From Rhodococcus tibetensis (lineage in GTDB: Bacteria > Actinomycetota > Actinomycetes > Mycobacteriales > Mycobacteriaceae), in assembly GCF_024438035.1 (NCBI RefSeq), contig NZ_JANFQF010000001.1, positions 481,514 through 545,513 of the forward strand: a stretch of DNA of 64,000 bases. Direction: 5' to 3'. Shown in pieces: positions 18,332 through 25,494 of this stretch. The translations under genes were made by a program, and so were the position numbers. The notes below the pieces were generated by a model. It had not been told where the DNA came from and ran no database searches. It worked only from the letters and a program-made list of their open reading frames with translations. The stretch's first letter is position 1, and every line of letters starts with the position of its first letter.

Positions 18332-18922
18332 CTACTCGCCGACAGTCGTTCCGCCCACGGACCCGCCCACTCCGCCGGGGGCCTGCGGAACGCCCGGCGG
18401 CCGGGTCTTCGGTCCGCCACCGGCCGGGAAGGGATCGGTCTCGGGCGAAAGCACTTCGTGGTCGATCTTTCCGGGGAACGGGAACGGACGCTTCTTCGGT
18501 GGGACCGGGTCCACCACCACCGGAGGCTCGTCGACAGGAGGCACGACCACCGGAGGTTCGACGACGGGCGGCTGCGCAATCGGGGGAACCACGACCGGGG
18601 GTGCTGCGACGGGGGGACCTGCGACCGGGGGTGCTGCGACGGGGGGAACGAACACCGGCGGCGCGAAGACGATCGGCGGGACGACATCCGGTCCCGGCGC
18701 CGCGACCTCGCCATCGGCCGCGTTGGCGGGATCCACCGCGACGTCGCCAGGCACAGCAGCAATCCCGGGAAGAACCCGCTGCTGGGAGTTCCCCCTGTCG
18801 GAAATCGGTGAGGGTGCGCCGTCGATATGCCCACCGGCGAGGAGGACGACTGCCGTCCCTACGAACGAGAAGGCAATTGCGGCGGTGGTGCCGATAGCGA
18901 TGCGGGTTGCGGTGGTGGTCAC
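18332..18922 (-). CDS. Val/Pro-rich repeat protein with N-terminal membrane segment
   Basis: A 196-residue protein. GTG 18922 has GGAGG 7 bases upstream. An N-terminal hydrophobic segment (about 6-30) could be a signal or anchor. From about residue 75 to 150 it is built of short PPV units (APPV, VPPV, GPPV, EPPV), and the tail is Pro/Gly-rich. There is no enzyme motif. Such regions are extended and surface-exposed, so a cell-wall spacer or adhesin-like role is possible but unproven. It converges on ligD with 13 bp between stops. Long frames also exist on the opposite strand because of the repeat, but the Shine-Dalgarno sequence and signal support this one. Confidence 0.7.
   Translation of the reverse strand: MTTTATRIAIGTTAAIAFSFVGTAVVLLAGGHIDGAPSPISDRGNSQQRVLPGIAAVPGDVAVDPANAADGEVAAPGPDVVPPIVFAPPVFVPPVAAPPVAGPPVAAPPVVVPPIAQPPVVEPPVVVPPVDEPPVVVDPVPPKKRPFPFPGKIDHEVLSPETDPFPAGGGPKTRPPGVPQAPGGVGGSVGGTTVGE
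18592..18647. repeat. 30-bp period DNA repeat inside the PPV-coding region
   Basis: The 26-bp unit at 18592-18617 recurs exactly at 18622-18647, a 30-bp period. It encodes part of the PPV repeats. Identity at the DNA level, not only in protein, suggests recent slippage or recombination. Confidence 0.7.
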
Positions 18923-19043
18923 GTGTAGGCCTCCGGTGGGTATGGGGGGTGTGCCGGGTTGATGACTAAAGCGTGCGCTGAACCCGAGCTTCTCGACAGT
19001 GACCCCAGGGTGAGGATCCGCCACCCGGCGCGCGGGTAAACCT

Positions 19044-19061
19044 GCACAGAATCTTCACAAG
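19044..19061 (+). promoter_or_regulatory. Candidate PhoP-type direct repeat before the OmpR-type system
   Basis: Two 7-mers, GCACAGA and TCACAAG, separated by 4 bp and ending 41 bp before the regulator start. The 7+4+7 layout and the CACA core resemble binding sites of OmpR/PhoB-family regulators (mycobacterial PhoP: TCACAGC-N4-TCACAGC). Autoregulation is the simple reading; each half-site has two mismatches. Confidence 0.35.
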
Positions 19062-19102
19062 CCCTGACGGGGATCCGCACGTGCGGGCAATACAGTCGGG
19101 GC

Positions 19103-19789
19103 ATGAGCCAGCGAAGAGTGCTCGTCGTCGACGACGAGGCGACGATCTGCGAGTCGGTCGCCGCCAGGTTGCGTGCGGAGGGCTTCGACGTCGTCACGGC
19201 GTCCGACGGACCGGGCGCGGTTGCCGAATGCGAGGCCTCGGAGCCGGACCTGCTCGTTCTGGATGTGATGCTTCCCGGATTCGACGGACTCGAGGTCTGC
19301 CGGCGTGTTCAGGCCACGCGGCCCGTTCCGGTGCTGATGCTCACAGCCCGCGCAGACGAAACCGACATGCTCATCGGACTCGGGGTGGGTGCCGACGACT
19401 ATCTGAGCAAGCCTTTCAGTATGCGGGTGCTCGTGGCCCGGGTGCACGCGCTCCTGCGCCGCGCCGAGCGTGCCACCGAGGCCGTTTCCACCGGACCGGC
19501 CGGGATGTCGGTGGGCGATATCGAGGTGGATCTCGTCGAGCGCCGGGTCCGCCGAGGTAACGACGAAATACATTTGACAAGAACAGAATTCGACCTTCTT
19601 GCGCACTTTGCGTCGCGGCCCCGGGCTGCGATCTCCCGAGAGTCGCTGCTCGCGGAGGTGTGGGGATGGGGCGACGTGGCCGGCAGCAGGACCGTCGACA
19701 GTCACGTCAAAGCCCTGCGACGCAAACTCGGAGGCGACCTCATCCGCACCGTCCACGGAGTCGGTTACGCGTTGGACGTTCAGAAGTGA
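19103..19789 (+). CDS. OmpR/PhoB-family response regulator
   Basis: A 228-residue regulator with a receiver domain (VDDEATICES; acceptor Asp in LLVLDVMLPGFDG; LSKPFSMRVL) and a winged-helix DNA-binding domain (LTRTEFDLLAHFASRP, SRTVDSHVKALRRKLG, IRTVHGVGYAL). It is paired with the kinase that overlaps its stop codon. The stimulus and targets are unknown. The DUF4173 membrane protein downstream is a plausible member of its circuit. Confidence 0.92.
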   Translation: MSQRRVLVVDDEATICESVAARLRAEGFDVVTASDGPGAVAECEASEPDLLVLDVMLPGFDGLEVCRRVQATRPVPVLMLTARADETDMLIGLGVGADDYLSKPFSMRVLVARVHALLRRAERATEAVSTGPAGMSVGDIEVDLVERRVRRGNDEIHLTRTEFDLLAHFASRPRAAISRESLLAEVWGWGDVAGSRTVDSHVKALRRKLGGDLIRTVHGVGYALDVQK

Positions 19790-20814
19790 ACGCCGGTGAA
19801 CGGGTAGGCGGAAGCAGGATCGTCGACAGGTTGCCCAGACCGCTCGATCCGTTTCGCTCGTTCAAGGTCAAGACCGGGCTGCTTGTGGTCGCAGCACTGT
19901 TCCTCGCGTCCCTGATGTTCTGGGTCACGGCGCGTTGGCCATTCCGATACGCGCTCGCTCTGGCGTTGCTGGTGTCGTTGGCCGTGACGCAGATCCTGGC
20001 GCACGGTATGACGTCTCCCTTGCGGGAGATGACCGCCGCAGCACGTGCGATGGCAACGGGGGACTACTCCCGCCGGGTCCGCTCGACGTCGAGAGACGAA
20101 ATCGGTGAGCTGGCCCGCGCGTTCAACTCGATGGCTGAGGATCTCGAGGCGGCAGACCGATATCGGCGTGAATTGATCGGCAACGTGTCGCACGAGCTTC
20201 GCACACCGATTTCCGCACTTCAGGCACTGCTCGAGAACGTGGTCGACGGTGTGGAAAAACCCGATCCGGCGAGGATGCAGGTGGCGCTCGATCAGACCGA
20301 ACGGCTCGGCCGGTTGGTCGCCGAGTTGCTCGACCTGTCGCGCCTGGAAGAGGGTGCCGTGCAACTCGACCGCGAGCGCTTCACAGTCCGGGACTTCCTC
20401 GAGGATGTGGTCCGCCAAGCGGTGGGACCGGAAGGACCACGGCGGGTGCAGGTGGACGTGCAGCCTTCCGGACTCTGCGCCGATGCGGATGTCGCGCGCC
20501 TGCACCAGGCGGTGACGAACCTCGTCGACAACGCTCTACGGCACGGCTCGGCGCGCACCCAGGTCGTGGTGCGGGCCCGGCCCGGGCCGGAAGAGCACGG
20601 AGTGATCATCGAGGTGGAGGACGACGGACCGGGTATCACCCCCGGTGAGCGGTCACGGGCATTCGAGCGTTTTACGCGCGGCGGCTCCACGGACGGTGGG
20701 ACGGGGCTCGGGCTCGCGATCGCGCGTTGGGCGGTCGACTTGCACGCCGGCCGTATCGAGGTTGTCGACACCGCGCGCGGCTGCTGTATTCGGGTGACCC
20801 TGCCCGCCGGATAA
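19786..20814 (+). CDS. HAMP-containing sensor histidine kinase
   Basis: A 342-residue kinase. Two close hydrophobic segments (about 29-45 and 50-66) have almost no extracytoplasmic loop between them. A HAMP linker (SPLREMTAAARAMATGDYSRRV), the H-box (NVSHELRTPISALQALLENV) and the N, G1 and G2 boxes (LVDNALRHG, VEDDGPGI, GGTGLGLAIARW) follow. The missing periplasmic domain makes it an intramembrane-sensing type, often linked to cell-envelope stress. GTG 19786 overlaps the regulator stop. The tail from residue 320 is short and ordinary. Confidence 0.92.
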   Translation: MNAGERVGGSRIVDRLPRPLDPFRSFKVKTGLLVVAALFLASLMFWVTARWPFRYALALALLVSLAVTQILAHGMTSPLREMTAAARAMATGDYSRRVRSTSRDEIGELARAFNSMAEDLEAADRYRRELIGNVSHELRTPISALQALLENVVDGVEKPDPARMQVALDQTERLGRLVAELLDLSRLEEGAVQLDRERFTVRDFLEDVVRQAVGPEGPRRVQVDVQPSGLCADADVARLHQAVTNLVDNALRHGSARTQVVVRARPGPEEHGVIIEVEDDGPGITPGERSRAFERFTRGGSTDGGTGLGLAIARWAVDLHAGRIEVVDTARGCCIRVTLPAG

Positions 20815-20831
20815 CACGAACAGACCGAATA

Positions 20832-20849
20832 CGGGACCCGCCGGTCCCG
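20832..20849 (+). terminator. Hairpin after the kinase gene
   Basis: A 7-bp perfect stem (CGGGACC/GGTCCCG) with a 4-nt loop, 18 bp after the kinase stop. It could end or attenuate transcription before the DUF4173 gene. Confidence 0.5.
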
Positions 20850-20894
20850 CGATGATGCCTGTCCGATTCCGGGCGGTGCAACCAGGGAGGACGC

Positions 20895-22382
20895 ATGACA
20901 ATCGCACCTGCACAACCAGTTCGGCCGATGAGGACAAGATCGTGGCCGAGGGGGGTCTGGCGGCGTGACCGCACTTCGATAGCGCCTCGCGCGATCGTCC
21001 TCGCCGCCGTCGGAGCCGGGCTGGTCGCTGCCCTCACTCTGCAGATCACTGTGGTCGGTCTCGGATACGTGCTGACGGGTAGCGCTGTCGCGGTGGCCGT
21101 CTTCGCGACGCGCAGGGTCAGACCCACAGCTACGCAGGCAGTTGCGATCGTCACTGCAATTGCCTTGCTCGCTGTGCTCAGTGTTCGCGGCGCCGGCTGG
21201 CTGGCCGTGGTCTGTGTTGCCCTCAGCTGGGTGGTCGGGTCCTTCGCCGTGGTCGGGGGAAGAACGTGGACGGGTCTGGCGTCCGGTTCGTTCGCGCTGT
21301 GGTTCACACCGCTGCGGGTGATCCGTTGGACGCGACGGGGAGCGTCCCGCTGGCACTCCGCCGAAAGGGTATCGCTGCTCCGTGTTTTCGGGGTGGCGGT
21401 GGTCAGCGCCGTGCTGCTGCTGGTTTTCGGAGCCTTGTTCGCCAGTGCCGATGCGAAGTTCGCCGAACTGCTCGAACAGGCGACACCCTCGGTCCAGGTG
21501 TCCAATCCGCTCGGCAGGATCGCGCTCGGTGTCCTCGTGTGCGGTGGAACGCTGGGTGCGGCCTATCTGCTGAGACGCACCCCGCGAGTGGACGCACTCG
21601 CACCCGGGCCTGGTCGGCCGGTTGCCCGGTGGGAGTGGGCGTTTCCGCTCGCGATGCTGGACGTGCTGTTTCTCGGATTCGTCGCCGTGCAGTTGAGGGT
21701 GTTGTTCGGCGGGAACCGGCACGTATTGACGACGGACGATCTTACGTACGCCGAGTACGCCCGGCAGGGTTTCTGGCAGCTGCTGGCCGTGACGGGTCTG
21801 ACTTTGCTGGTGATTGCCGTCGCCATCCGCAAGGCGGCGCGGAGGGATACGCTCGATCGCACCCTGGTGCGGGTGCTGCTCGGACTGCTCTGCGTTCTGA
21901 CGCTCATCATCGTGGCATCGGCGGTCGCTCGGATGTCGCTGTACGAGAGCCATTATGGGTACACGCAGCTGCGTCTCCTGGTGTTGGTGACCGAACTGTG
22001 GCTGGGGCTGGTGTTCGTGCTGCTGATCGTTGCGGGGCTGCGGTTGTCGGGACGGTGGCTGCCGGGTGCGGTTCTGGGTTCTGCGGTGTGCGCAGTTCTC
22101 CTGCTGGCCGCGGTCGATCCGGACGCCTACATCGCGCACAGAAACGTGGAACGCTTCGAGCAGACCGGACGCATCGATGTGAGCTACCTGAGGTCGTTGT
22201 CGGTGGATGCAGTTCCCGCCCTGAATCGACTGCCGGAGCCCGAACGTTCGTGTGCCCTGTACCGGCTACAACGCGAGGTCGCCGAAGAGGCCGAGTGGTA
22301 CGAGTACAACGCAGCGCGGAACAGGGCGCGCGATCTGCTGTCCGAAGGCCCTGTCGGGAAGTGTGAGCGGGTCGCGTCCTAG
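20895..22382 (+). CDS. DUF4173 multi-pass membrane protein
   Basis: A 495-residue protein with about ten or more hydrophobic segments and no enzyme motif. The stretch TYAEYARQGFWQLLAVTGLTL and a following LYESHYGYTQLRL are hallmarks of DUF4173 (DUF4153-related) proteins of Gram-positive bacteria. Its function is unknown. The C-terminal 90 residues are hydrophilic and carry Cys residues (ERSCALYRLQ). ATG 20895 has GGAGG (CAGGGAGGACGC) upstream. It follows a two-component system, which hints at co-regulation. Its 3' third is overlapped antisense by the HNH frame from the minus strand. Confidence 0.85.
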   Translation: MTIAPAQPVRPMRTRSWPRGVWRRDRTSIAPRAIVLAAVGAGLVAALTLQITVVGLGYVLTGSAVAVAVFATRRVRPTATQAVAIVTAIALLAVLSVRGAGWLAVVCVALSWVVGSFAVVGGRTWTGLASGSFALWFTPLRVIRWTRRGASRWHSAERVSLLRVFGVAVVSAVLLLVFGALFASADAKFAELLEQATPSVQVSNPLGRIALGVLVCGGTLGAAYLLRRTPRVDALAPGPGRPVARWEWAFPLAMLDVLFLGFVAVQLRVLFGGNRHVLTTDDLTYAEYARQGFWQLLAVTGLTLLVIAVAIRKAARRDTLDRTLVRVLLGLLCVLTLIIVASAVARMSLYESHYGYTQLRLLVLVTELWLGLVFVLLIVAGLRLSGRWLPGAVLGSAVCAVLLLAAVDPDAYIAHRNVERFEQTGRIDVSYLRSLSVDAVPALNRLPEPERSCALYRLQREVAEEAEWYEYNAARNRARDLLSEGPVGKCERVAS

Positions 22383-23706
22383 GTTGCTGGAACGGCGGAT
22401 CGTCGCGTGCCGGATCTCGCACGGTGATGTCGGGGACGGTTGGGGGCGGTTGGCGCAGATCGTGGTGTCCGGCGCCGGTCTGTTTCACTGTCCACAGTCC
22501 TCGGGTTTCGAGGCGGTGATGGCGCCGGCAGAGGCAGGCGAGATTCGAGTCGACGGTCAGGCCACCGTTTCTGGGGTCGTCGTGGTCGAACGGAGTCGTA
22601 TGGTCGAGGTCGCAGTGTCGGGCGGGCACCTGGCAGTTCGGGAAGCGGCACTGCCCGTCCCGGGCACGGATGCGGCGGGACTGCGCGGTGCCGGGTGTGT
22701 AGGTGGTGGCGCAGGTGTCGTTACGGATCAGGTCCTTCGGTACGCCAGGGTGTTTCACGATGGCACTGAGGCCGAGGATGTGGCTGGCGTCGCCGGGTAC
22801 GTCGTTCTCGGTGAGGGCGTGGACGCGTTGGAAGACCCCGTCTGCGGCGAGAAGGCGGGCGGTGTCGGCGTCGATGGGCCCATACCCGTCGAGGTGGGCC
22901 GGGGTTTCGTCCAACCCGAGCAGTGTTTCGGCGTTGATTACGACCTGGATCAGTGGTGCCCGACGGGTAGGAGAGGGCCTGGTACGGGTGTGGCAGCCGA
23001 CGTCCAGGCAGCGGCAGAGGAGTCTGCCGCTGCCGTCTGCGAGTGCGGTCAGGGCGTCGGCACGGCGTTGGGCGAGGGTTCGGGGGTCGCCGGTGCAGAC
23101 GTCGTGGATGGCCATCTCGCGTAGCCGCATCCCGATCGTGTGGGCGTCGGCCGCGGGAAGATGTCCGTCGACGTAAGACATGCCGTTCTCGGCGGGGCGC
23201 ACCCGGACATCGCGGTCGGCGGCGGCGAGCTTCGCTCGGCGACGGAGACTACCGGGGTCATGTTTGGCGATCAGTCGGCGGCAGCGGGCGCGGAGCGTGG
23301 TGGGTGGCAGGTTTCGTCCGTCGAGGACTGCTGATTCGAGGATGTCGAGGGCGGCGTCGTTCACTCCGGTCAGCATGGCGGAGATGACGCGGGCCTGGGC
23401 CAGGCCGATCCGGCCGGTCGCAAACGCCTCGCGCGTCCGGTGAAGACGGTGTCGTAACTCCAGACCCAACTCGATCGACGCGGTGACCGTTCCTTCGTTC
23501 ATCCCCAGCGCAGCGGACAGTTCGACGGCGGCGTGCGCCGGATTGATCCCACGTTGCTCATCCTCGTCGGCGCACAGGTAGTAGTAGTCGGTAATCGCGT
23601 GGACCTGTGCGTACTGTGCCTGCGCGAGCTCGGCCTGCTGCGCCCGCAGGGCGTCCAGTGCCATGATGCCTGGTGGCGTCGCGTCTAACTCGTTCTGTAC
23701 CAACAT
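21907..23706 (-). CDS. DUF222/13E12-type HNH endonuclease-like protein with anomalous 3' extension
   Basis: The 599-residue frame starts with a DUF222 (13E12 repeat) domain and ends its conserved part with an HNH motif (RARDGQCRFPNCQVPA, CDLDHTTPFD, LACLCRRHHRLE; about residues 345-410). These proteins are common, often multicopy, in Rhodococcus and Mycobacterium; the HNH suggests nuclease activity, role unknown. The family is usually about 400-480 residues. Here, after about residue 440 (near 22385), the frame continues for 475 bp exactly antisense to the DUF4173 gene and becomes Arg/Pro/Thr-rich, as antisense reading of high-GC coding DNA does. The natural 3' end thus seems lost. GTG 23709 is an alternative start. 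Confidence 0.75.
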   Translation of the reverse strand: MLVQNELDATPPGIMALDALRAQQAELAQAQYAQVHAITDYYYLCADEDEQRGINPAHAAVELSAALGMNEGTVTASIELGLELRHRLHRTREAFATGRIGLAQARVISAMLTGVNDAALDILESAVLDGRNLPPTTLRARCRRLIAKHDPGSLRRRAKLAAADRDVRVRPAENGMSYVDGHLPAADAHTIGMRLREMAIHDVCTGDPRTLAQRRADALTALADGSGRLLCRCLDVGCHTRTRPSPTRRAPLIQVVINAETLLGLDETPAHLDGYGPIDADTARLLAADGVFQRVHALTENDVPGDASHILGLSAIVKHPGVPKDLIRNDTCATTYTPGTAQSRRIRARDGQCRFPNCQVPARHCDLDHTTPFDHDDPRNGGLTVDSNLACLCRRHHRLETRGLWTVKQTGAGHHDLRQPPPTVPDITVRDPARDDPPFQQPRTRPAHTSRQGLRTADRAPCSALRCTRTTRPLRRPRVVAGTGHTNVRAPAVDSGRELHPPTTTSGSSHRCVRSARSVPRFCARCRRPDRPRPAGELRTPQNPEPHPAATVPTTAAPQRSAARTPAPATVRSPTPGDAAACTHNGSRTATSERPPMPR

Positions 23707-23847
23707 CACTCACCCCCCGGTCGAATGTGCGTCGATACTACGTCCGCCCTCCGACACGACTTGTTCCGCTTGTTCCGTCCTGTCGGCCGGGGCAAAGGAT
23801 GCCAGCACCGTCGCGGTGAATGGTCGCCAGGCACCCGAGGGGAGTCG

Positions 23848-24437
23848 ATAAGCACCACACCCACACGGCACGCTCACCATCCGGCCCCTCCCGTCCTCCA
23901 ACGCCGGCCCACCACGGCTGCTGTCGGGTTCGCGGTGCTCGTCATGTTCGACGGCGGCACCGATCTCGCGCCGGTAACCGCAGCCGCCGCGCTGGTGTAC
24001 CTGGGTGCCGCACTGCTGCGACGCAGAGGTTCCGCGTGGCCGCTGTTCTTCGGAACGGTGGTAATGATCACCGCGGGAAAGGTGGCGGAGCGTGTCACGG
24101 AAGTCGGCGTCGACGTCACGTGGGTGCGGTGGGGCTCGGCGCCATCGGCGTCGGCTATACGGTGGGTCGAGCCGTCGTTCGGCGTACGTTCCGGGTACAG
24201 CCTGCGGTCCTGGCGATGGCCGCCTACGGTGCAGTGGCGGCCACGGCCATCATGGTGAGGCCTACCGCCGGGGCCCTCCTCGTCGGCGCCGGTTTACTCG
24301 CGCACGCCGCGTGGGACGTCTACCACTACCGGGCGAACAAGGTGGTCGACCGCTCACTCGCGGAGTTCTGCGGTGTGCTCGACACGCTGCTCCGGGTGGC
24401 GGTCATCGGGCTCGGCATCGTAGGCGCGGCGTCCTGA
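23848..24437 (+). pseudogene. Broken small membrane protein gene: frameshift and possible ATA start
   Basis: Two overlapping frames together make one plausible membrane protein. The upstream frame holds AVGFAVLVMFDGGTDLAP, AAALVYLGAALLRRRGS and FFGTVVMITAGKVAERV, then degenerates. The frame that continues it carries GLGAIGVGYTVGRAV, AVLAMAAYGAVAATAIMV, LLVGAGLLAHAAWDVYHYRA and LLRVAVIGLGIVGAAS. The switch lies near 24115-24130 and one extra base would restore a single frame. The natural N-terminus (STTPTRHAHHPAPP) is preceded by ATA, not ATG, 3 bases after AGGGGAG, so the start codon may also be damaged. Function unknown. A base-call error at the shift is possible. Confidence 0.65.
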
Positions 24438-24540
24438 GATGTGAGTAACTGTGCATCACAACTAGTTTCACTCATCGTTAGGTGGGCACCAGATTTCACG
24501 GTCCGATCCCAAGTTACGACCGTCGCACTAGACTCATCGG

Positions 24541-24918
24541 ATGAGGAATGCGATCGACGTTGCCCACGACTTATCGCAGATCGCCGAGGACTTCCTCGAC
24601 GCCGGTGCCCGATGTCGGGTGGATGAGTTCCTGGATGAGGGTGAAGAACGCCTCGCTGTCGAGACGATCCTGCGTGCTGCGGTTGCCGGCGAGTTCACCA
24701 TTCCCCGCCCTCTGCTGCATGAAGTGACTTCATGCTTTTTGGCCGGCGCGCGTTCCCAGCAGGTCGTGGCGGACCTCCGGTCGCTGGTCGACGCCGCACT
24801 GCGTCACAACCGAGGCGTCACCACGCGTCCATTACGAGCCGAAACTGGGCTGAACGTGCCCTCGGCAGGATTCGAACCTGCGACCTACCCTTTAGGAGAG
24901 GGTTGCTCTATCCCCTGA
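24541..24918 (+). CDS. Small acidic hypothetical protein, possibly MafI-like
   Basis: A 125-residue frame starting at ATG 24541. Residues 1-80 look like a real helical acidic protein (LSQIAEDFLDAGARCRVDEF, EERLAVETILRAAV, EFTIPRPLLHEVTSCFL). The pattern loosely recalls small MafI-type immunity proteins, but this is by eye only. The last 20 or so residues are read antisense through a tRNA-Arg gene, so the natural stop may have been lost or the frame may be fortuitous. The region is less GC-rich than its neighbours. No toxin gene is visible beside it. Confidence 0.4.
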   Translation: MRNAIDVAHDLSQIAEDFLDAGARCRVDEFLDEGEERLAVETILRAAVAGEFTIPRPLLHEVTSCFLAGARSQQVVADLRSLVDAALRHNRGVTTRPLRAETGLNVPSAGFEPATYPLGEGCSIP

Positions 24919-24929
24919 GCTACGAGGGC
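24857..24929 (-). tRNA. tRNA-Arg(CCU)
   Basis: A 73-nt cloverleaf on the minus strand. The acceptor stem is GCCCTCG/CGAGGGC with discriminator A. The D-arm contains AGCTCAGGGGATAGAGC. The anticodon stem is ACCCT/AGGGT with loop CTCCTAA and anticodon CCU (arginine, AGG codons). The T-arm is GCAGGTTCGAATCCTGC. CCA is not encoded. It reads the rare AGG codon. Confidence 0.95.
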
Positions 24930-25045
24930 GCGTGTACACCGGTGGCGTACGCCGTGGTGAGTGTAGCGGGAATTGTGGTGCACTCGCGATCCGGAGGGGA
25001 GGGCGGTCGGCGGAAGTTCCGGATCTGCGGAAGTATCTCCGCTGA

Positions 25046-25303
25046 TCAGGAGACGATCTCTCGCGCGCGGGAGGTGGCGTTCCGGTAGTGAAGTCCGCAG
25101 ACCTGCATGACCTGCCCGAGCGAGAGGTACCCGTCCGGGGTGGTCGCCTTCGCGAACTTGCCGTCGGCGCGCACCGCGACAGTCACGGTGGTCCGCTCGC
25201 AATCGATCCGGGCGAGTTCGTACTCGTCCACACCGTTGCTCGCACGGGCCGCGGTCCGTACGGTGCCCTGTGCGTACGCGATCTCGATGAGGTCGTCGAT
25301 CAT
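25046..25303 (-). CDS. Small conserved hypothetical protein, probably iron-regulated
   Basis: An 85-residue protein from ATG 25303, with GGAG 8 bases upstream. The sequence is compact and mixed alpha/beta (ARIDCERTTVTVAVRADGKF, PDGYLSLGQVMQVCGLHYRN) with no recognised domain. A 19-bp site matching the IdeR/DtxR consensus at 16 of 19 positions lies 31-49 bp upstream of the start, where it would cover the promoter. It is therefore probably repressed by iron-loaded IdeR. Function unknown; a role in iron stress is inference. Confidence 0.7.
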   Translation of the reverse strand: MIDDLIEIAYAQGTVRTAARASNGVDEYELARIDCERTTVTVAVRADGKFAKATTPDGYLSLGQVMQVCGLHYRNATSRAREIVS

Positions 25304-25333
25304 GAACTCAGCTCCTGCCTCGGTAAGTTCTAG

Positions 25334-25352
25334 GAAGGTTAGCCTTAGCTAG
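25334..25352 (-). promoter_or_regulatory. IdeR/DtxR iron box
   Basis: The 19 bp GAAGGTTAGCCTTAGCTAG agree with TWAGGTWAGSCTWACCTWA at 16 positions. The box lies 31-49 bp upstream of the 85-residue minus-strand gene and about 143 bp upstream of the permease on the plus strand. Confidence 0.7.
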
Positions 25353-25494
25353 GTGTGGCGTGTCAAGCCCTGCGTCCGACGAAGCTGCCCTCGAACGTGG
25401 TCCGCGAGGAATCCCCGCGTAACGTGACCCACGCTTTTGCGGACGCCAGACGCCGAGAGCGCCGGCACGTACTGAGAAAGGGTTGCAGGTTCCC

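Noticed and set aside
18500..18680. Repeat array resembling CRISPR
   Set aside because: The period is short and variable and it encodes PPV repeats; there are no unique spacers and no cas genes.
20292..22139. 615-codon open frame on the minus strand
   Set aside because: Antisense to the kinase and DUF4173 genes; composition is that of a shadow.
23725..23847. Upstream extension of the broken membrane gene to ATG 23725
   Set aside because: The extension is Arg/His/Ser-rich, lacks a Shine-Dalgarno and overlaps the HNH promoter region.
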